From: Prauserella alba
GTDB taxonomy: Bacteria; Actinomycetota; Actinomycetes; Mycobacteriales; Pseudonocardiaceae
Direction of reading: 5' to 3'
Length of the DNA stretch: 64,000 nucleotides
NCBI RefSeq assembly: GCF_024171735.1
Contig: NZ_JAMTCH010000006.1
Span: 310,001 to 374,000, forward strand
Below the pieces are notes generated by a model that saw only the letters and a program-made list of their open reading frames with translations, was not told the origin of the DNA and did no database searches. The number at the start of each line of letters is the position of its first letter. Positions within the stretch are counted from its first letter, which is position 1. This document shows positions 47,427 through 55,950 of the stretch, in pieces. The position numbers and the translations under genes were made by a program.

Positions 47427-48851
47427 GTGAAGACCCTGCAGAACCTGATCGGCGGACGCTGGCGGGACACCCGCGGCGAGGCGTTCCACGACGTGATCGA
47501 CCCCGCCACCGAGGAGGTCACGGCCCGGTGCCCCAGCGGATCACCCGAGGACGTCCGCCAGGCAGTGGCAGCGGCCGTCGAAGCACAACCCGCTTGGGCG
47601 GCACTACCTGTGGCGGAGCGCGTAGCGCGGTTGACGCAGTGGGCGGACGCCGTCGCCGAGCACGCACCCGAGCTGGCAGAGGTCGAGTGTCGCGAGATGG
47701 GCAAACCCGTCGCTCTCGGCACCGGCTTCATCGGCGCGGCGGCGCAGCTGTTCAAGACGGCCGTGGCCGAGGCCCTGGACTACCCGTTCGACAAGACGGT
47801 CGCCGGGCCGGACGGGAGCAGCACCACGCTCCTGCGCCATCCGCTCGGCGTCGCCGCCGTCATCGTGCCGTGGAACTTCCCGGTGCCCATGACGCTCGGT
47901 GCGCTCGGCCCGTTGCTCGCCGCGGGTAACACCGTCGTGCTCAAGCCTTCCGAGCGGTCGCCGATGTCGGCGGCGCGGTTGCTGGAGCTGGCCGACCTGC
48001 CACCCGGGACGGTCAACCTCGTGCATGGCGACTCCCGGGCCGGTGTGCCGCTCGTTGCCGACGAGCGGATCGGGCTGGTGCACTTCACCGGCTCGGTCGA
48101 GGCGGGCCGGGCGGTGGGCCGGGAGAGCGGAGCTCTGCTGCGCCGCTCGATCCTCGAACTCGGCGGCAAGGACCCCGTCGTCGTCGACGCGGGCGTCGAC
48201 CCGGCCGCGACCGCCGCGGCGGTCGCGTTCGGCGCGTTCGCCAACTCCGGCCAGATCTGCACGTCCATGGAACGCATCTACGTCCACCGCGACATCGCCG
48301 AGGAGTTCATCGACGCCCTCGTCGACGTCGCGGGAACGTACACCCTCGGAGACGGGCGCGACGAGGCCACTGTTCTGGGGCCGCTGGTGGACCGGCGGCA
48401 ACGCGACATCGTGGCACGGCACGTCGCGGACGCAGTCGAACGCGGCGCGACCGTCCGAACCGGAGGGAAGGAACCGGGCGGACAGGGCTACTTCTACCCC
48501 GCCACCGTCCTCACCGATGTGGACGACTCCATGCTCGTCATGAGCGAGGAGACCTTCGGCCCCCTCGCCCCGGTAGTCGTCGTGTCCTCCTTCGAGGAAG
48601 GCCTGGCGGAAGCGACCAAGACCCGATTCGGGCTTGCCGCCACCGTGTACACCGCCGACCCCGAGCACATGGTCGCCGCGCGCCGTATCCCCGCCGGGGT
48701 GGTGTGGGTCAACCAGTGGCAGGGCGGCGGTCCCGGGATGGTGTACGAACCGGCCGGCGACAGCGGCATGGGCGCCACCGGGTCCCGAGCGGCCTACGAC
48801 GCGGCCACCCGCCCGACTTCCGTCCACATTGCACCGACCGAGGACACATGA
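47427..48851 (+). CDS. Aldehyde dehydrogenase (betaine-aldehyde dehydrogenase-like)
   Basis: A 474-residue NAD(P)+-dependent dehydrogenase. VIVPWNFPVPMTLGALGPLL (cofactor), HFTGSVEAGRAVGRE, SILELGGKDPVVV (general-base Glu) and FANSGQICTSMERIYVH (catalytic Cys) are present. GTG 47427 has AAGGAG upstream. It is cotranscribed with the GMC enzyme, whose aldehyde it presumably oxidises. Its stop overlaps the M20 gene start (ATGA). Confidence 0.9.
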   Translation: MKTLQNLIGGRWRDTRGEAFHDVIDPATEEVTARCPSGSPEDVRQAVAAAVEAQPAWAALPVAERVARLTQWADAVAEHAPELAEVECREMGKPVALGTGFIGAAAQLFKTAVAEALDYPFDKTVAGPDGSSTTLLRHPLGVAAVIVPWNFPVPMTLGALGPLLAAGNTVVLKPSERSPMSAARLLELADLPPGTVNLVHGDSRAGVPLVADERIGLVHFTGSVEAGRAVGRESGALLRRSILELGGKDPVVVDAGVDPAATAAAVAFGAFANSGQICTSMERIYVHRDIAEEFIDALVDVAGTYTLGDGRDEATVLGPLVDRRQRDIVARHVADAVERGATVRTGGKEPGGQGYFYPATVLTDVDDSMLVMSEETFGPLAPVVVVSSFEEGLAEATKTRFGLAATVYTADPEHMVAARRIPAGVVWVNQWQGGGPGMVYEPAGDSGMGATGSRAAYDAATRPTSVHIAPTEDT

Positions 48852-49975
48852 CCGCTGACGCCAAGCAGTACGCCGCAGATACGGTCGAGGCCTGGCGCGA
48901 CCGGCTCATCGAGCTGTCTCATCGCATCCACGCCCACCCGGAACTCGCGTTCGAGGAGGAGCAGGCGAGCGCGTGGGTGGCGGAGGCGCTGACCGTGGCC
49001 GGGTTCGAGGTGGAGCACGGCTGCTACGGCCTTCCCACCGCTGTCCACGCGACCGCCGGAACAGGTCCGCTGCACATCGGGATCTGCGCCGAGTACGACG
49101 CCCTCCCCGATATCGGCCACGCCTGCGGCCACAACATCATCGCCGCCGCGGCGGTCGGGGCCGGAGCGGCGCTCGCCAAGCTGGCCGACGACCTGGGGCT
49201 GACGGTGACCGTCCTCGGTACCCCGGCGGAGGAAGGTGGCGGAGGCAAGGTCCTCATGCTCGAACGCGGAGCATTCGAGGGGATGGACGCGGCAATGATG
49301 GTCCATCCCGGCGCGGTGGAAATGGCCGCGATGCCCGGGCTCGCCGTCTCGCAGTTCGAGATCGCCTACCGCGGGACACCCGCGCACGCGGGAGCCTATC
49401 CGCAGTACGGCGTCAACGCCGCCGATGCGATGACCCTCGCGCAGGTCGCGGTCGGGTTGCTGCGTCAGCAGACTGGTCCGGACGACCGCATCGCCGGCAT
49501 CGTCACGGAGGCCGGCACCGCGGCCAACATCATTCCCGACGCGAGCCGCGGAGAGTGGATCGTCCGATCGTCCACACTGGAATCGCTCTCCCGGCTCAAG
49601 CAACGCGTGCAGCACTGCTTCGAGGCAGGCGCGCTGGGTACCGGATGTGAACTGACCACCACACCGATCTCCCTCGACTACGCCGACCTGCGTCCCGACG
49701 CGGCCATGTTGGAGATGTACCGGGCCAATGCCGAGGTGCTCGGGCGTGTCTTCCCGGACCTGTCCGGCGGCTCCCCGGCCGGTGCGGCGACCGACATGGG
49801 TAACGTCTCCCATGTCGTTCCCACCATCCACCCGATGCTCGGGCTGGACTGCCTGCCCGCCGTGAACCATCAACCCGACTTCACTGCGGCCTGCATCAAC
49901 CAGGCCGCCGACAAGGCCGTACTCGACGGCGCCACCGCGATGGCATGGACGGCGATCGACCTCGCACGCGCCTGA
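48848..49975 (+). CDS. M20-family amidohydrolase
   Basis: A 375-residue metal-dependent amidohydrolase of the M20D/AbgB type. HRIHAHPELAFEEEQASAWV, HIGICAEYDALPDIGHACGH (metal ligands), TVLGTPAEEGGGGKVLMLE (catalytic Glu) and YRGTPAHAGAYPQYGVNA (dimerisation/lid) are visible. Members cleave N-acyl amino acids or aminobenzoyl-glutamate. In an operon with alcohol and aldehyde dehydrogenases it may release an amino alcohol from an amide, or trim the product (inference). A transposase fragment begins just after its stop. Confidence 0.86.
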   Translation: MTADAKQYAADTVEAWRDRLIELSHRIHAHPELAFEEEQASAWVAEALTVAGFEVEHGCYGLPTAVHATAGTGPLHIGICAEYDALPDIGHACGHNIIAAAAVGAGAALAKLADDLGLTVTVLGTPAEEGGGGKVLMLERGAFEGMDAAMMVHPGAVEMAAMPGLAVSQFEIAYRGTPAHAGAYPQYGVNAADAMTLAQVAVGLLRQQTGPDDRIAGIVTEAGTAANIIPDASRGEWIVRSSTLESLSRLKQRVQHCFEAGALGTGCELTTTPISLDYADLRPDAAMLEMYRANAEVLGRVFPDLSGGSPAGAATDMGNVSHVVPTIHPMLGLDCLPAVNHQPDFTAACINQAADKAVLDGATAMAWTAIDLARA

Positions 49976-50006
49976 GATGGGACTGTCGTGCTTTCGGTGT
50001 GTGGAG

Positions 50007-50118
50007 CGGTATCCGGCGTTACAGGTCGACGCGACCCACGTGAGGATCCGCGAGAGCCGGGTCGCCAACCGACCGAACTACGTCGTGGTGGGCATCAACT
50101 ACGGCGGCGCGGTGTCGG
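50007..50118 (+). pseudogene. IS256 (mutator)-family transposase fragment
   Basis: The frame from the ATG at 49977 reads RYPALQVDATHVRIRESRVA and then NRPNYVVVGINYGG. This closely follows the IS256-type catalytic core pattern (P..viDA.hVKiRdgqVaNRPiYVviGV..dG), and D18 of the frame (codon 50028-50030) would be the first catalytic aspartate. Similarity fades after about 50108 and neither flank has the rest of the gene or terminal repeats. It is wedged in the 143 bp between the M20 and monooxygenase genes. Confidence 0.7.
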
Positions 50119-51726
50119 TCATGATCGGACATCGCTTGCTGTTGTCTCGATGGTGTGGGTGGGCATGGCGGTGGCGTTCAACGCGGCGTTGAGTGTCTGG
50201 GTGGGATCGGTCGGGGCGGTGATGGTGCGCCAGGCGATGTATCCGTCGGGGCGGACCAGGGTGGCCCCGGTGGATTCGACGCCGTAGGCGGTGCGGAAAG
50301 CGTTGGACTCCACGGGTTTCGCATCAGTGCCCAGGTGTACGAACGTGACCGGGATATCCTGCTGCTCGGTGGCGCGGACCGCGGCAGCGGCCCAGCGGTC
50401 GTCTTCGGACAGCAGCACCCAGTCGCGCCGGAACAGATCCAGCGTCGAGCTTTCCCCGCCGTCGGTGGTGATCCACAGGTGCGGGGCCCGGGTGCCGGGT
50501 TGGCCGGCCCATTGGTCGGGTCGCTGCGCGGGCGGCAGGGTGGCGTCCGCGCCCAGGACCGCGGCCGAGCGGTAGAGCTGGCCGAGTTCGATCGACGCGT
50601 CGTCGAGCACCGGCACGTCCGTTCTGGGGGCGGCCAGGTAGGCCTTGTAGTCGGCGCGGGCGAAGAGCTGGTCGTGGCGCAGGTCCGCGATTGGCCGGCG
50701 TTCGGCGTCGTAGGTGTCCAGCAGTCGGGGCTCGGATCTACCGGCCAGCACGGCGGCCAGTTTCCAGGCCAGGTTGTGCACGTCGTCGATACCGGTGTTG
50801 GCGCCGAAACCGCCACGGTTGGGCGGCAATTGGTGGGCGGCGTCCCCGGCGAGCAGCACCCGGCCGTCGGAGAAGCGGTCAGCGATCAGCCCGGCCAGTT
50901 CCCAGCGGCCGGTGGTCACCAGTTCGATGGGGATGTCGGTGCGGCCGATCGCCTGCTGCACCACCTGGATCTGTTCGTCGACGTCGCGTTCGATGTCGTC
51001 GCTGAGCATCAGCACCCATCGGCCGTCGGAATAGGTGGTCAGGAATGCCTTCAGGTCGGGCTGTTCGATCTCGAACTGGACCACGCCGTGTTCCAGATAT
51101 TCATCCAAGGGAGCGCGGAACAGGATGCTGCGCTGCACCGACAGCGGGCCTGCCCCGTGGCGGCCGATGCCCAACGCCTCACGCACGGCGCTGGTCGCAC
51201 CGTCGGCGGCCACCATGTACTGGGCGTGCAGGCGGTACTCGTGACCGTCGTCGCGCCGGCGCAGGGTGGCGGTCACGCCGTGGGCGTCCTGGACGAACCC
51301 GAGCAGTTCGGTGCCCGGGCGCAGGTCGGCGCCCAGTTCGACCGATCGGTCACGCAGGAGGGGTTCGAGCCGGTCCTGGGTGACCGCGATCGCGTGCACC
51401 GGGGAGTCTTCCGCGCCGTAGGCGCCGTTGCCGCCGGGCGTCCACGGGTATTCCTCGAGCCAGGTCCCGGTCAGGCTCTCCACCCGAGCCCGCCGCGGCG
51501 GCTTCATGCCCTGTAGCGACGGCGGCACCTCGAGCCCGACCTGCCGGAAGTGTTCCACCGTACGCGTGGTGAAGCCGATCGCCCGCGGATGCGGGGAGCT
51601 GCCGCGGTGCTTGTCGACCACCACGACCGGAACGCCCTGCCAGGCCAGGAACACCGCGGCGGACAGCCCGACCAGACTGCCACCGACGATCAGCACCGGT
51701 GCCGTCTCGTCGTCGTTGCCGTTCAT
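50119..51726 (-). CDS. FAD-dependent aromatic monooxygenase (PheA/TetX, polyketide-hydroxylase type)
   Basis: A 535-residue class A flavin hydroxylase. The FAD motif is APVLIVGGSLVGLSAAVFLA, the DG fold is YMVAADGATSAVREALGIGR, and the FAD-ribityl motif GRVLLAGDAAHQLPPNRGGF is followed by GANTGIDDVHNLAWKLAA. A C-terminal thioredoxin-like domain starts at about residue 400. It hydroxylates an aromatic substrate with NAD(P)H and O2. ATG 51726 is taken, although the ribosome site is weak. It is divergent from a TetR gene with twin operators, which probably represses it. Confidence 0.88.
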   Translation of the reverse strand: MNGNDDETAPVLIVGGSLVGLSAAVFLAWQGVPVVVVDKHRGSSPHPRAIGFTTRTVEHFRQVGLEVPPSLQGMKPPRRARVESLTGTWLEEYPWTPGGNGAYGAEDSPVHAIAVTQDRLEPLLRDRSVELGADLRPGTELLGFVQDAHGVTATLRRRDDGHEYRLHAQYMVAADGATSAVREALGIGRHGAGPLSVQRSILFRAPLDEYLEHGVVQFEIEQPDLKAFLTTYSDGRWVLMLSDDIERDVDEQIQVVQQAIGRTDIPIELVTTGRWELAGLIADRFSDGRVLLAGDAAHQLPPNRGGFGANTGIDDVHNLAWKLAAVLAGRSEPRLLDTYDAERRPIADLRHDQLFARADYKAYLAAPRTDVPVLDDASIELGQLYRSAAVLGADATLPPAQRPDQWAGQPGTRAPHLWITTDGGESSTLDLFRRDWVLLSEDDRWAAAAVRATEQQDIPVTFVHLGTDAKPVESNAFRTAYGVESTGATLVRPDGYIAWRTITAPTDPTQTLNAALNATAMPTHTIETTASDVRS

Positions 51727-51778
51727 CTCGATCACACCCCCGCACCCTCGGGTCGAACTCTGACCCACCCAGAAAAAC

Positions 51779-51808
51779 ACAACTTGGTTAAAAATACAAC
51801 TAAGTTAA
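51779..51808. promoter_or_regulatory. Tandem operator-like repeats ACAACTNNGTTAA
   Basis: ACAACTTGGTTAA (51779-51791) and ACAACTAAGTTAA (51796-51808) are 17 bp apart and each is internally palindromic (AACT..GTT). They lie between the divergent monooxygenase and TetR genes, in an unusually AT-rich stretch that must contain both promoters. Confidence 0.6.
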
Positions 51809-51846
51809 GAGATTTATCGAGTTAAGCACTGTGCTAGGGTGGCGGC

Positions 51847-52431
51847 ATGCCTGTTGAGCCGCTCGGACGGCGGGAACGCAAGAACGCCCAGACACGCCGG
51901 GCGCTGGCCGAGGCCGCGCAGCGACTGTTCCTGGAGAAGGGCTACGACCAGGTCAGCGTCAAACAGATCGCCGACGCGGTGGACATCTCGAGCCCGACGG
52001 TGTTCAAACACGTCCCCGACGGCAAAGAGGCGCTGATGTTCGACGACGGCGCCGAACGCCGGGAAAGCCTGCTGTCCGCGGTGTATGAGCGCCCCGCCGG
52101 AATGTCGGTGATGGCGGCACTGCGGGAGTTCATGGCCGGGCGCGGACCGTTCGTCGCCGACCCGACCCCGGAGGTCCGCAAGCTCACCGAACTGATCGTC
52201 AACACGCCCGCCCTGCGCGACTACTCACGCAAACTGTGGATTCGCTGTGAGCAACCCCTGGCCGAGGCCATCGCCACCGAACTCGGCCGCGACCCCCACG
52301 ACCTCACCGCCCGCGCCCTCGCCCGCTACATCCTCGAGATCCCGCAATTCCTCAGCGACGAACCCGACCCCCGCGCCGCCCTCCACACCGTGTTCGACCT
52401 GCTCGAACACGGACTCCACGGCACACCCTGA
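51847..52431 (+). CDS. TetR-family transcriptional regulator
   Basis: A 194-residue repressor with DNA-binding helices QVSVKQIADAVDISSPTVFK followed by HVPDGKEALMF and a mostly helical C-terminal domain. It is divergent from the aromatic monooxygenase, whose substrate or product is the likely inducer. The ATG at 51847 has no strong ribosome site. Confidence 0.87.
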   Translation: MPVEPLGRRERKNAQTRRALAEAAQRLFLEKGYDQVSVKQIADAVDISSPTVFKHVPDGKEALMFDDGAERRESLLSAVYERPAGMSVMAALREFMAGRGPFVADPTPEVRKLTELIVNTPALRDYSRKLWIRCEQPLAEAIATELGRDPHDLTARALARYILEIPQFLSDEPDPRAALHTVFDLLEHGLHGTP

Positions 52432-52508
52432 CCACACCGGCACACGTCGCCGAGCCGGCTGCTGGTGGGGGCTGGACCGACTGGCCGTGGCATCGCCGCG
52501 TTCGGTGG

Positions 52509-53159
52509 TTATCGGTGACCGGCCTCGGCCGTCTCCGTGATCGGCGCGTCGGTGCGGTTCCGGACCTCGTCTTCGGTGACCCCGGGGGCGAGCATGATCA
52601 GTCGGAGGCCGGTGTCGGTCACGTCGAGTACCGCGAGGTCGGTGATGATCCGGTCGACGACGCCCGAGCCGGTCAGGGGCAGGGTGCATTCCTCGACGAT
52701 CTTCGGGGTGCCGTCCTTGGCCACGTGGTCAGTGAGCACGACGACGCGGCGTGCTCCGACGACCAAATCCATCGCACCGCCCATACCTTTGACGAGTGCC
52801 CCCGGGATCGTCCAGTTGGCGAGATCGCCGGCTTTGCTGACCTGCAATGCGCCCAGGACGGCGATGTCGATGTGCCCACCGCGCATCATGCCGAACGATG
52901 CGGCCGAGTCGAAGAAGCTGGCGCCGGGAGTGACCGTGACGGTCTGTTTCCCGGCGTTGATCAGGTCGGCGTCCTCCTCCCCCTCGATCGGGAACGGCCC
53001 GACGCCGAGAAGGCCGTTCTCGCTCTGCAGCGTCACCTCCACCCCGTCCGGCACATGGTTGGCGACCAGCGTCGGGATGCCGATTCCGAGGTTGACGTAA
53101 TCACCGTCGCGCAACTCGGCGGCGGCCAGTGCCGCCATGTCGTCACGTGTCCAGGCCAT
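52509..53159 (-). CDS. scoB: Succinyl-CoA:3-ketoacid CoA-transferase, subunit B
   Basis: The 216 residues include [18 protein letters not shown] and [16 protein letters not shown], in which the glutamate of SENG is the CoA-accepting nucleophile. [20 protein letters not shown] and [13 protein letters not shown] are family segments. It activates acetoacetate or 3-oxoadipate with succinyl-CoA. It follows scoA by 9 nt. The closely related PcaJ is the alternative. An IclR gene beside it and vanillate catabolism elsewhere in the window leave 3-oxoadipate open. Confidence 0.88.
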   Translation of the reverse strand: MAWTRDDMAALAAAELRDGDYVNLGIGIPTLVANHVPDGVEVTLQSENGLLGVGPFPIEGEEDADLINAGKQTVTVTPGASFFDSAASFGMMRGGHIDIAVLGALQVSKAGDLANWTIPGALVKGMGGAMDLVVGARRVVVLTDHVAKDGTPKIVEECTLPLTGSGVVDRIITDLAVLDVTDTGLRLIMLAPGVTEDEVRNRTDAPITETAEAGHR

Positions 53160-53168
53160 CAGCAGCTC

Positions 53169-53882
53169 CTAGTCGGTCGACACGTCGGCGCGAGGGCGCA
53201 CCGTACGCTTCTCGATGTCCTTGACCCGCGGCGCCGCTCGAACCAGGCGGTCCACGTAGATGCCCGGGGTCACGACCCGTTCCGGGTCGACGAACTCGCC
53301 GGTGAGGTGTTCGGCTTCCACCACCGTCACCCGGCCGCAGGTCGCCACGACCGGGTTGAAGTTGCGCGCGCTGGCCCGATAGACGAGGTTGCCGGCCGGG
53401 TCGGCGGTGTGCGCGTGCACGAGCGCCACGTCGGCGACGATCCCCCGTTCCTGCACGTGCAGGTGCCCGTCGAACTCGGCCAGCGGCTTGCCCTCGGCCA
53501 CCGGCGTTCCCACCCCGGCACGGGTGTAGAACGCCGCGATACCCGCACCGCCGGCACGCAGCCGCTCGGACAGGGTGCCCTGCGGCGCGAACTCCACGAC
53601 CAGGGTCTCGTCGAGGAACTGCTGGGCGAACAGCTTGTTCTCCCCCACATACGACGCGATCACCTTGGCCACCTGCTTGTTCTCCAGCAGCAGCCCCAGG
53701 CCCTTGCCATCGACGCCCATGTTGTTCGACACCACCGTCAACCCGGTCACGCCGCTGTCCCGCACCACCTCGATCAGGTCGTTCGGGATCCCGCACAGGC
53801 CGAACCCGCCGACAGCCAACGTCATCCCGTCCACGAGCACATCGGCCAACGCCTCCTGCGCATCGGCACGCAACTTCGACAC
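53169..53882 (-). CDS. scoA: Succinyl-CoA:3-ketoacid CoA-transferase, subunit A
   Basis: The 237 residues include MTLAVGGFGLCGIPNDLI (CoA-binding glycine loop), VSNNMGVDGKGLGLLL and GTLSERLRAGGAGIAAFYTR. These resemble SCOT/ScoA more than PcaI. GTG 53882 is preceded by AAGGAGGTGGTGAG, a strong ribosome site. With scoB it forms the heteromeric transferase. It is divergent from an IclR regulator. Confidence 0.88.
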   Translation of the reverse strand: MSKLRADAQEALADVLVDGMTLAVGGFGLCGIPNDLIEVVRDSGVTGLTVVSNNMGVDGKGLGLLLENKQVAKVIASYVGENKLFAQQFLDETLVVEFAPQGTLSERLRAGGAGIAAFYTRAGVGTPVAEGKPLAEFDGHLHVQERGIVADVALVHAHTADPAGNLVYRASARNFNPVVATCGRVTVVEAEHLTGEFVDPERVVTPGIYVDRLVRAAPRVKDIEKRTVRPRADVSTD

Positions 53883-54008
53883 CTCACCACCTCCTTGTGT
53901 CCGAACAGCGGACGGCCAGCAGTACAACCCGTTCGCACATCGCTTGGCAATATTTCCCCGAACAACTGCAGCAAGGTGGTCGCACACCGACCGCACCTTC
54001 ACCTATGC

Positions 54009-54023
54009 GTTCACTCAGTGAAC
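54009..54023. promoter_or_regulatory. Perfect palindrome GTTCACT-C-AGTGAAC
   Basis: Seven-base exact arms around one base, 16 bp before the IclR start and in the gap to scoA. The position and symmetry suit the operator of the adjacent IclR regulator. Confidence 0.6.
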
Positions 54024-54038
54024 ACCTAGGATCGGGCC

Positions 54039-54830
54039 ATGAGCGAGGCATCGAACGCGCACCTGATCGGCAGAGTCGGCGGCGTGCTGCGGGCACTGTC
54101 CGCGCGAAACGACAGCGGCGCCCTCACCGCCGACCTGGCTCGTGACACCGACCTCCCACGGCCCACGGTGCACCGCCTGCTCACCTCGTTGACCGAGGAA
54201 GGTTTCGTCGACCGGGACCAGTCGACCGGCCGCTGGTTCCTCGGCCCAGAGCTATTCCTGCTGGGTCAGACCGCCGGGAGCCGCTACGACGTCACCCACC
54301 ACGCCCGCGCGAGCGTGCACCGGCTGGCCGAAGCAACCGGCGAGAGCGCCTTCTTCTCCGCGCTACGCGGCGACGAGACCGTGTGCCTGATCCGCGAGGA
54401 CGGCGACTTCCCCATCCGCTCGTTCGTGCTCTACCAAGGCGCCCGATTCCCCCTCGGCGTCGTCTCAGCAGGGCTCGTCACCCTCGCCTTCCTCGACGAC
54501 ACGGAGATCAACTCCTACCTCGACCGCACCGACCTCACCCACCGATGGGGCCAGGCCCACTCCCCCGACGACATCCGTGCCCGCATCGACCGCACCCGCC
54601 GCGACGGATACGCCGTCAACCCAGGCCTCGTCGTCGAAGGCAGCTGGGGCATGGCCGCCGCCGTCTTCGACCACACCGGACACCCCGCCTGGGCCCTCAC
54701 ACTCACCGGAATCGAAACCCGCTTCACACCCACCCGACAACCCGAACTCGGCGCACTACTCCTCCACGAAGCCCACACCCTCACCCAGCACCTCAACACC
54801 CCGGGTGCCAAACCCGGACAACGGCGGTGA
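54039..54830 (+). CDS. IclR-family transcriptional regulator
   Basis: A 263-residue IclR protein: winged helix (VLRALSARNDSGALTADLAR, DLPRPTVHRLLTSLTEEGFV) and an effector domain (SVHRLAEATGESAFFSALRG to the C-terminus, including GLVVEGSWGMAAAVFDHTGH). IclR proteins control aromatic-acid and acetoacetate pathways. The divergent scoAB genes are its likely targets. Confidence 0.88.
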   Translation: MSEASNAHLIGRVGGVLRALSARNDSGALTADLARDTDLPRPTVHRLLTSLTEEGFVDRDQSTGRWFLGPELFLLGQTAGSRYDVTHHARASVHRLAEATGESAFFSALRGDETVCLIREDGDFPIRSFVLYQGARFPLGVVSAGLVTLAFLDDTEINSYLDRTDLTHRWGQAHSPDDIRARIDRTRRDGYAVNPGLVVEGSWGMAAAVFDHTGHPAWALTLTGIETRFTPTRQPELGALLLHEAHTLTQHLNTPGAKPGQRR

Positions 54831-55950
54831 CACACCACCACACGACCTGGGACGGTCAACCGATCGCACTCACGGGGAACGCCAACATCCGCGGTAGACC
54901 CGGCCAGCGCTCCGCCAGGAACGCGAGTCCGTGGTCGTTCCAGACGCAGGGCCGGATCGCTCGGCCACTCCGGCCGAAGCTGCCCTCGCCCTACCGGTGG
55001 CAACCTGTGCACAAAGCGGGCCGCAGGGCAGTCGACCACGAGAACAGCGAGAACGCTACGACCACGTAGCACCTCCCACTTCCACCACATTTTCCCGCGA
55101 ATGGGTATCTACACGAAGCGAGCAGAATTCACGCCATATCGCCCACAGGATGTTTCGACCGAGGAAATTCCCCACACTCTCGGCCGCAGAATATCGACCT
55201 GCAGGTGGAGCCGTTTCCTATGACGAGATCTTGGCAAGATCAGACCCCGGACAATCTCCGGCAGGTAGATCTCCTTGCCGATCACCGATCGGCACCCGAG
55301 CACCCGTACTGCGGCGACGACGCCGGGACAAGAACTCGACCATGGACAAGTGCTCTCGACCTCGCGAAACGGGCCAAGAACATGCAGGCCAGAAGGGCGG
55401 GCCGGGTCGGACTTGAACCGACGGCCAAAGGATAATGAGCCCGCAAGATCACCCGTCACGAGTAGAAACCGGAGGTGGGGCGGCGAACGGTCGGCCGCAT
55501 CGCCGCAACCGAGGCATCGGGCAGCGCCAGTTCATGGACAGGACCATGGACAAGCCGCGTGCCGCCGGCACCATCCGCCCCTCGATGGCAACTCCCTCAA
55601 CAGCGAATGGAAACGTCTTCCCGGCAGACGGCGGCTGTTTCAGATACGCCGCCATCCGCCGCAACGCCTCGTTCTCCGGCCTGCAGCCGGACGCCATGGC
55701 GAACACACGGACCGGCCGATTGCTCATGGCGCACCGCGAAGGTTAGTCTGCCGCGCGTTCGTAGAGCTGCCAAACCGAGCGTGGCCGCGAGAAGCTGTGG
55801 CCGACGTTGAAGGCGCATGGTGCGTATCTATCCACTAACGCACCTCGAAGTCGTCCCGGACGCGGAGACCGTCGATGGCCATGCCAGCGCGTTCGTGACC
55901 AACGACGAGGTGGACGAGGAGTCGACCGACCACCCCTCGAGAGGTGGGAA
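54831..55950. other. Gene-poor region of about 1.1 kb with tRNA 3' fragment
   Basis: I find no protein gene I can support between the IclR gene and the flavin oxidase. Open frames here lack ribosome sites and recognisable folds. One of them (55205-55435) ends in residues that are simply the antisense of tRNA sequence. The tRNA-like 3' half at 55398-55439 suggests that the region is an old integration scar. Confidence 0.55.
55398..55439 (-). pseudogene. 3' half of a tRNA(Met-CAT)-like sequence, putative attachment-site remnant
   Basis: On the minus strand: anticodon loop CTCATTA, stem TCCTT, variable loop TGGCC, a perfect T arm GTCGG-TTCAAGT-CCGAC, and the acceptor strand CCGGCCC plus discriminator G. 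Upstream of the loop the sequence (GCGGG) cannot pair with TCCTT, and no D arm or 5' acceptor strand exists. The gene is therefore only half present. Such 3' halves are what integrative elements carry or leave at tRNA attachment sites. Confidence 0.6.

Noticed and set aside
55205-55435. A 76-residue protein gene before the tRNA fragment
   Set aside because: Its end (GRVGLEPTAKG) is the antisense of tRNA sequence, a well-known false ORF pattern, and it has no ribosome site.
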